Below, in pieces: positions 58,365-64,000 of a stretch of 64,000 bases of DNA. The notes under the pieces are model-generated. The model made no database searches, was not told the DNA's origin, and saw nothing but the letters and a program-made list of their open reading frames with translations. The stretch's first letter is position 1, and each line of letters opens with the position of its first letter. Made by a program: the position numbers and the translations under genes. The DNA comes from Morella rubra (lineage: Eukaryota > Streptophyta > Magnoliopsida > Fagales > Myricaceae), in assembly GCA_003952965.2 (NCBI GenBank), contig CM025855.1:8893802-8957801 (forward strand). The letters run 5' to 3'.

Positions 58365-59797
58365 ATAAGATAAGATTTTTGATCATTGAAGAATCATATC
58401 CAATGCCACTTTTGTTGAACAACACCTTTGGGAACCAAGTAAAATATCAAGGTTTCTTTTTCCTTGAGTGAATCTTGCAAGATCTTTAGTGAGAGAGTCA
58501 ACTTTCTTTTTTAAAACAAGGTTTTCAAATTTCTCTTCCTTGCAAGATTTTCTCATTTTCTTTTGTAACTCTTGCAAGATTCTCTCCAAGAGAAGCAACT
58601 TGATATTTTAAGGTATCATTTTCTTGAATAAGTGCATCAAGGTTCTTTTTAAGACAACAATACTTTGAAAACACTCTTTTTAATTCAAGATATTGTTCAT
58701 CAAATGCATCTTGTAATTCATCAAATGAGAAGGAACAAATTGAAGAGTCTTGTACCTCATCTTCATTCTCTTTTGCCATGAAGCATAGATTTGCAACTTC
58801 TTCATCACCATCACCATCACTATCACTTTCATCGACTCTCCCCATGCAGCCAAAAGGCTTTCTTCTTGTTTTGAAATTCTTGGATTTCTCATGAGATTCA
58901 AGGTTGGGGCAGTCCGTCTTAATATGTCCCGGCTTCTTGCATCCAAAGCAAATAATGTCATTCTTTTTGCTACTATCTCCTTTGTAGCTTGTCTTCCTTG
59001 GAAATCTTTTATCTCCTTGTTTCTTCCGGAAGAACTTCTTGAATCTCTTGTGAACAATGTCATTTCTTCATCATCTTCGAAGATTCATCATCATTTGAAC
59101 ATGAGGCTTTCAAGGCAATGCCTCTCTTTCCTTTTCCTTCATCCTCATCTTCCTTTACTTGGTTCATCTCATGTGTCATGAGAGATCCCATGAGCTCATC
59201 CAAGAAAGCTTTGTCAAGTCCTTAGCTTCTTGAATAGCGGTGACCTTGGGTTCCCAAGCTTTTGGTAGACACCTAAGAATCTTTCTCACCATTTCAACAT
59301 TAGTATATTCTTTACCAAGAGATTTAAGACCATTTATAATATCGGTAAAGCGTGTAAACATAGATGAAATATTCTCATCAGGTTTCATCTTAAAAGCTCA
59401 TAACTATGAACAAGCATACTAATCTTGCTTTCTTTAACTTGATTCGTACCTTCATGGGTCACTTGAAGTTTGTCCCAAATTTTTTTTGCGGTATCACAAC
59501 CAGAAATACGATTAAATTCATTTGAGTCAAGAGCACAATACAACACATTCATAGCTTTAGAATTTAAAGACATAATCTTAAGATCATCTTCATCCCACTC
59601 TTTTCATCTTTTAACTTACCTTCCTTGTCTCTAGGAAATTTAGGGCCATTTGAGATAACTCTCCACAGTTCATAGTCCACGGCTTGGATATAAATCCTCA
59701 TCCTAGCTTTCCAATAGTTGTAGCACGTTCCATTGAACAAAGGAGGTCTGTTAGTGGATTGACCTTCACCCAACGAAGAACTAACAAGGGTTGTCAT
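58365..59797 (-). pseudogene. Sirevirus gag
   Basis: The gag start ATG at 59797 lies just inside the LTR and primer-binding site. Recognisable parts: NRPPLFNGTCYNYWKARMRI, ELWRVISNGP; then ILYCALDSNEF-like NVLYCALDSNEFNRI and THEGTNQVKESKISMLVHSY (59573-59385); MKPDENISSMFTRFTDIING (59388 on); first zinc knuckle CFGCKKPGHIKTDC (about 58951-58909); and a long acidic coiled-coil-rich tail (58845-58383: FSFDELQDAFDEQYLELKR, ENDTLKYQVASLGENL). The two knuckles separated by a coiled coil are a Sirevirus trait. Several frameshifts break it. Confidence 0.82.
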
Positions 59798-59816
59798 AGA
59801 AAAATATTAAACCTCA

Positions 59817-59829
59817 GCTCCGATACCAA
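59817..59829 (-). other. Primer-binding site of Sirevirus-like element
   Basis: The minus strand reads TTGGTATCGGAGC one base inside the LTR edge. It is one mismatch from the usual initiator Met-tRNA complement. Confidence 0.85.
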
Positions 59830-59830
59830 T

Positions 59831-61140
59831 TGAAAGTTTAAATAACAACCCAAGAGGGGGGGTGAATTGGGTTTTAATAAATTTTCAATCCTTTTTGAAA
59901 ATAATTTGAGCAGTATAACAGTAAAGCATAGAACACAAAGGCAGTGATATGAGCGTGAAAAAATAAGAGATAGAGTTAGAGGGATGACACCGTATTTTTA
60001 GGTGGTTCGGCCAACTCTTGCCTACGTCCACCCCCAAGGCTATTTACTTCCTTGGGCTTCCTTCACTATTCTTCAAATAGTAAATACACCTTAGCTTCCG
60101 GGGTGCTAAGAACCTTTACAAGCGTTTTTCCGAGCTCACGCTTTAACTCTTTCACAAATCCCAAAACCCAAGGGATTTCTTCTACTCTCACAAGTAGGAC
60201 AAGTGTTTACCCAACACTCACGTGTTTACAAAGAATGGGTACATAATGGAATGTCAACGATTTGGCTCTTAAAGCCGTATGAAGCAAGTGGAAAGTACAA
60301 AGGTGCACACGAGGACAAGAGTATGTAGAAAGCTGAAGTTTAGCAGGGGAATAACAAGCTTTCTCAGTATGAGTAGTCTTCTCTCTTCTTCAAGGCACTT
60401 TCTCTCTCTAGAAGTTAGGTCGTAGAGTAATTTCAATTTGAATCGCAAGAGAGTTGTTTTCTTCTTTCTTCTATTTATACCACTTTTGACTTCAACGGTC
60501 GTCTGAGATTTTAAAAAGAGTCGTTGGAGGGAAGCTGTCAACATTCCAGGATTTCAGCAAAAAATCGTGGTATGTGTCGGCGCATAATCAGCATGAGTTG
60601 ATCTGGAAGATCTCTCAGAAGTGCAATGTCCGACGTCTCTTCATTATCCTGAGGTCCCCCTTTACTAGCCAAGGTATTTATCTCGGTTTGTCACCTGTCC
60701 TCTTTACAAACCGAGGTATCTATCCCAATTACTTCTCGAGCTCTATTTGTATTACTGACTATTCAGAGGTGCTCTGAGGTGTGCTTTCCTATTACCATTT
60801 ACGAGCTCCAAGGTGTCTAAGTGCAATGTGTTGACAAGATTTGATCTGAAGTCGGTTCTCTCGGGAGACAGTGCAATGTGTCGACACTAGTCTTCAATGT
60901 GTTGACACTATAAGTGCTGAGAGGTTTTTCAGCAACTTTGAAAGTGTCGTTTTCACTCCAATTCATCTTTAAACACCTACAATATGAAAAATTGATTTTA
61001 TGTAATGGTGTTCAAGTACACTTAGAAATATTTTTGTGAGATAACCTCAATCCTTTAAAAAATATCTTAGAAAATAGTGGATTGACAAGGTAAAATCTAA
61101 AAGTCTTCAAAACTTAGAATTTTTGTTTTCATCAAAATCA
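59831..61140 (-). mobile_element. 5' LTR of Sirevirus-like element (minus strand)
   Basis: On the minus strand it begins TGATTTTGATG and ends ACTTTCA (TG...CA), 1310 bp. It carries an 'aaacccaattcacccccc' plus 'cttgggttgtt' 3' end shared with the LTRs at 11255-12480 and 21740-23021. Its outer edge falls inside a CACTA TNP2 coding sequence that starts at once at 61141, so the element inserted into a transposase gene. The matching 3' LTR is absent from the window. Confidence 0.85.
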
Positions 61141-63990
61141 ATTATGGATTGTTTGCAAAACAACCTTGGGCTAACAGTTAGTTTACTTCATGTGAAGTTG
61201 GAGAATAATTTGACTGTAAAGGCGTTTGAAGATGTGTTGGGTTTGATAAAAGATGCGCTGCCGGAGGCGGAGACACTTCCTAAATCTTATTATGAGGTGA
61301 AAAAGTTAAGAAAGAATTTAGGATTCAACTACGATAATATCCATGCGTGCTTAAATGACTGTGTACTGTTTTGGAAGGAGCACTGCGAGTTACAAGAGTG
61401 TCTGGTATATGAGACATCAAGGTGGAAGTACAGTCAGAATAGCGAATCAAAGGTTCCTTAAAAAGTGCTACAACATTTTCCCTTGAAACCGAGGTTACAA
61501 CGGTTGTTTCTATCAAGAGAATAGCAAAGGATATGCGGTGGCACCAAGAGAAGCATGTGGTTGAAGATGGGGTGATGAGGCATCCTGCAGACTCTGTAGT
61601 ATGGAAGGACCTTGATAATAATTATGAATGGTTTGGTGAGAATCTCGAAATGTGGTTGGGTTTATCATCTGATGGGTTCAATCTGTTTGGCAACATGAGC
61701 TTATCGTACAGTGTATAGCTAGTGTACTAATTCCATACAATATGCCACCCTGAAAGTGTATGAAGGATTCAAGTTTATGCTCTCTTGCTTATTCCAGGTC
61801 TAAGAAGTCCCGAGAAATGATATCAACGTCTACTTGCAGCCATTGATAGATGAGTTGAAGGACTTGTGGAAAATGGGTGCATACGTACGACGCGGCAGTG
61901 TCAAGTTCATTCAAGTTACATTTTGTTTTGCTTTAGACAATAAATGACTTCCCGCTTATAGTAATCTCTCGGGTTGGAGTACGAAAGGACGGTTAGCATG
62001 CCCTAATTGCAATGCGAACACAACATCGTTTTGGTTGAAACATAGGGGCAAACATTATTTTTTGGGACATCGCCGGTATTTGCCCAGCGATGCATAGGTG
62101 GAGGCATGATGTTGACATATTTGACGGGAAAAAAGAGTTTAGATCAGTTCCTGAAGAAGTCCCTGTAGAGGAGATACTTAACAACATGCATCGGTACCAT
62201 TATATTCGTTCTGTAAAACTCAGAAGAAGAGAACATGGGCAAAACTGAGTTAAGTTGGATGAAGCGCAGACATAATTCTTTGCTAAATGTTAATGGTAAG
62301 ACGAAGGAAATGCTAGTGCTTAGAGGGACTTAAAATTAATAGGTATTAAAAAGGAGTTGCATTTGTAGGTTCGGGGTCAGCACGTGGTGATGCCTCAAGC
62401 ATCGTTTAATTTAATGAAGGATGAACGTAAGAAGTGTTGTGAATGGTTGTAAGAGATGGCTAAAGGGAAGATAATGGGTATGAAGAGTCACGACTCACAC
62501 GTCTTGTTGCAGCGACTGTTACTGGCAATGATACACGGTTGTTAGGAAACGAAGTGTGTACAACGTTGACTGAGTTGAGCTTATTCTTCAGAGACTTGTG
62601 CTTAAAAATAATACGTTAAGACATTGTGACCAGTTAGAGAAGGACATGAAATGATTCTTTGCAAGTTGGAAACATTTATTCCCTCATCATTTTTTACTAT
62701 TATGGTTCATTTTTTCATTTACCTCGGGAAGTGAAACTTGGGGTCAGTTCAATTTGGTGGATGTATCCAATGGAGAGGTATATGGGGAAGATGAAGCGTT
62801 TCGTTAAGAACAGGGCACGGTCTGAGGGCTCCATAGCAGAGAATTATGTGTTAAATGAATGTCTAACTTTTTGCTCAATGTATCTTGGTACAGTTGAGAC
62901 GAGATTCAATAAAAAAATATCGGAATTATGCCGACATAGATGATCGAAGTTGTCGTCTTTCTGTATTTACTCAAAATGTTCGCCCGCTGGGAGCTGGTAG
63001 GGGTCAAGATTTGAATAGAAAGGAATTTACAAAAGCGCAGTGGTGTGTACTCAACAACTGTTCAAAAATCAGCCAACATATGAGTAAGTGTTTTTAAGAA
63101 TATTTGCTCATTTAAACACTTATCAGTTAATTATAATTTATTATAAAATATCTTTTTTTTTTTATAGCGAGCACTTAGAAGAGATGATGAGGCAATCGCC
63201 AATAAATATTGATAGGAGGCACGAAGAAGGATTTTGTTATGGTTTAGAAATCGAGTATTTATTTTTTTTGTCTCTATTATATGTTAAATTTTATTGATAT
63301 TTTTTATTTTTAATTAACACGTGTTTATTATTTAGATTCAAACTATGCGCAATGAAAATTCGAGCTCGGTGTCGGATGTATGCATTAGCATCCGGTCCGG
63401 ATCAACGGCACTTTGTTATTCTAGGTGTGTAGTGAATGGAGTTAGGTTTCACACGGTTTCATACGGTAACACTTCGTGTGGAGATTTACGCGTTGCGTTG
63501 CATTATTTGCAGAATTTAGTTTATTTACTCAAATGTGACTGGTTTGACTTGAGTACTCAAAACTTAGGTCTTGATAAAAGTGGTGGTTTGTTAGTATTAA
63601 CACATCCCGAAAGTGGTACAAAGAGACCGTTCGTGCTAGCATCTCAGGGGAATCAAGTGTTTTATATCGATGATATGAAGTTGGGTGGTCATTGGAAGAT
63701 TGTTCAAAAGATTACCCTAGAAACACGTATGATATTCCACCTATTGAGGAGGAAGCTAGTGAAGATGGAGAAGGACCGTCGAACCATGAAGCATACCAGG
63801 AGAATGAGTCTATTGAGCTTTTTGTGGACTTTAGCTCCTTTGACATGATCCCGTTGACTAGAAATGACGTCGAGGCTTATGTGCCAATGAGAGTGGTCCA
63901 CAACAACGTGAAATAGAAGGAAACGATGAATCCTTGGAATTGTTCAGTGAAGATTCTAGTGATTTTGAAGAATATGACTCCGAGGACTAA
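61141..63990 (+). pseudogene. CACTA (En/Spm) TNP2-type transposase with C-terminal domains, decayed and 5'-truncated
   Basis: Recognisable TNP2 blocks in order: LTVSLLHVKLENNLTVKAFE and ALPEAETLPKSYYEVKKL (61170-61310), HACLNDCVLFWKEHCELQEC, SRWKYSQNSESK; MRWHQEKHVVEDGVMRHPAD (61533 on), WFGENLEMWLGLSSDGFN, LFGNMSLSYS; PLIDELKDLW (61842); LACPNCNANTTSFWLKHRG (61995); LGHRRYLPSDA; KSHDSHVLLQRLL (62484); PREVKLGVSSI, WMYPMERYMGKMKRFVKNRA and SIAENYVLNECLTFCSMYL (62718-62890). A probable intron (GT near 63076 to AG near 63168) is followed by a linker and a second domain at 63345-63848 (VVNGVRFHTVS, LLKCDWFDLSTQ, FVLASQGNQVFYIDDMKLGG), of the type found at the C-terminus of TNP2 genes. It ends in an acidic tail with stop at 63988-63990. 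Many stops and frameshifts; the first part is cut off by the LTR insertion. Confidence 0.87.
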
Positions 63991-64000
63991 AGTAACTTTA

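Noticed and set aside
1..64000. tRNA or rRNA genes
   Set aside because: No cloverleaf with consistent A and B boxes was found; the TGGTATCAGAGC words are retrotransposon primer-binding sites.

Overview
This is AT-rich nuclear DNA from a eudicot. Two intact intron-containing genes (a UEV1-type ubiquitin-conjugating enzyme variant and a PLATZ zinc-finger protein) sit in a sea of nested, mostly decayed transposable elements: Ty1-copia of several lineages, Ty3-gypsy, CACTA/EnSpm, a LINE fragment and many MITEs. Codon usage, GT-AG introns and element types are all plant-like. I cannot name the species. A woody dicot is a guess from the element mix only.

Region by region. 1-1435: MITE and Mutator-like termini. 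1713-6236 (minus): complete five-exon UEV1 gene, its last intron loaded with a minisatellite and a small MITE. 6500-10900: intergenic DNA with hAT-like MITEs and a 1.1-kb foldback element with a GC-rich core (9372-10472). 10913-13600: decayed copia gag interrupted by a solo LTR and a 49-bp inverted-repeat insertion. 13600-17680: AT-rich degenerate repeats, a LINE RNase H remnant and a GC-richer patch. 17685-21731 (minus): an old Ale-like copia with two short LTRs. 21740-28430 (plus): a second copia with its own 5' LTR, broken by a 1.2-kb insertion and an internal 333-bp duplication. 29099-31678 (minus): complete five-exon PLATZ gene with a TATA box. 31740-38310: intergenic DNA with a Mutator-type MITE (perfect 9-bp target duplication), a shrunken copia (perfect 5-bp target duplication), a BAG/ubiquitin-like gene fragment and a 138-bp hAT MITE (perfect 8-bp target duplication). 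38311 to the end: a CACTA left end with a dense array of GTCCGGACGG-like motifs and a broken transposon-associated ORF, then a 3.26-kb gypsy LTR plus gag-protease, then a minus-strand Sirevirus-like copia with an envelope-like ORF and three overlapping copies of its pol region, its 5' LTR, and finally a decayed CACTA TNP2 transposase running to the window edge.

Only the UEV1 and PLATZ genes look functional. UEV1 proteins partner UBC13 in building Lys63-linked ubiquitin chains. PLATZ proteins are plant-specific zinc-dependent DNA-binding proteins. The window shows no functional link between them. The strongest things to recheck are the three-copy, deletion-riddled pol mosaic at 51.5-57.7 kb, which may be an assembly artefact, and the similarity between the CACTA-internal ORF and the Sirevirus envelope-like ORF.
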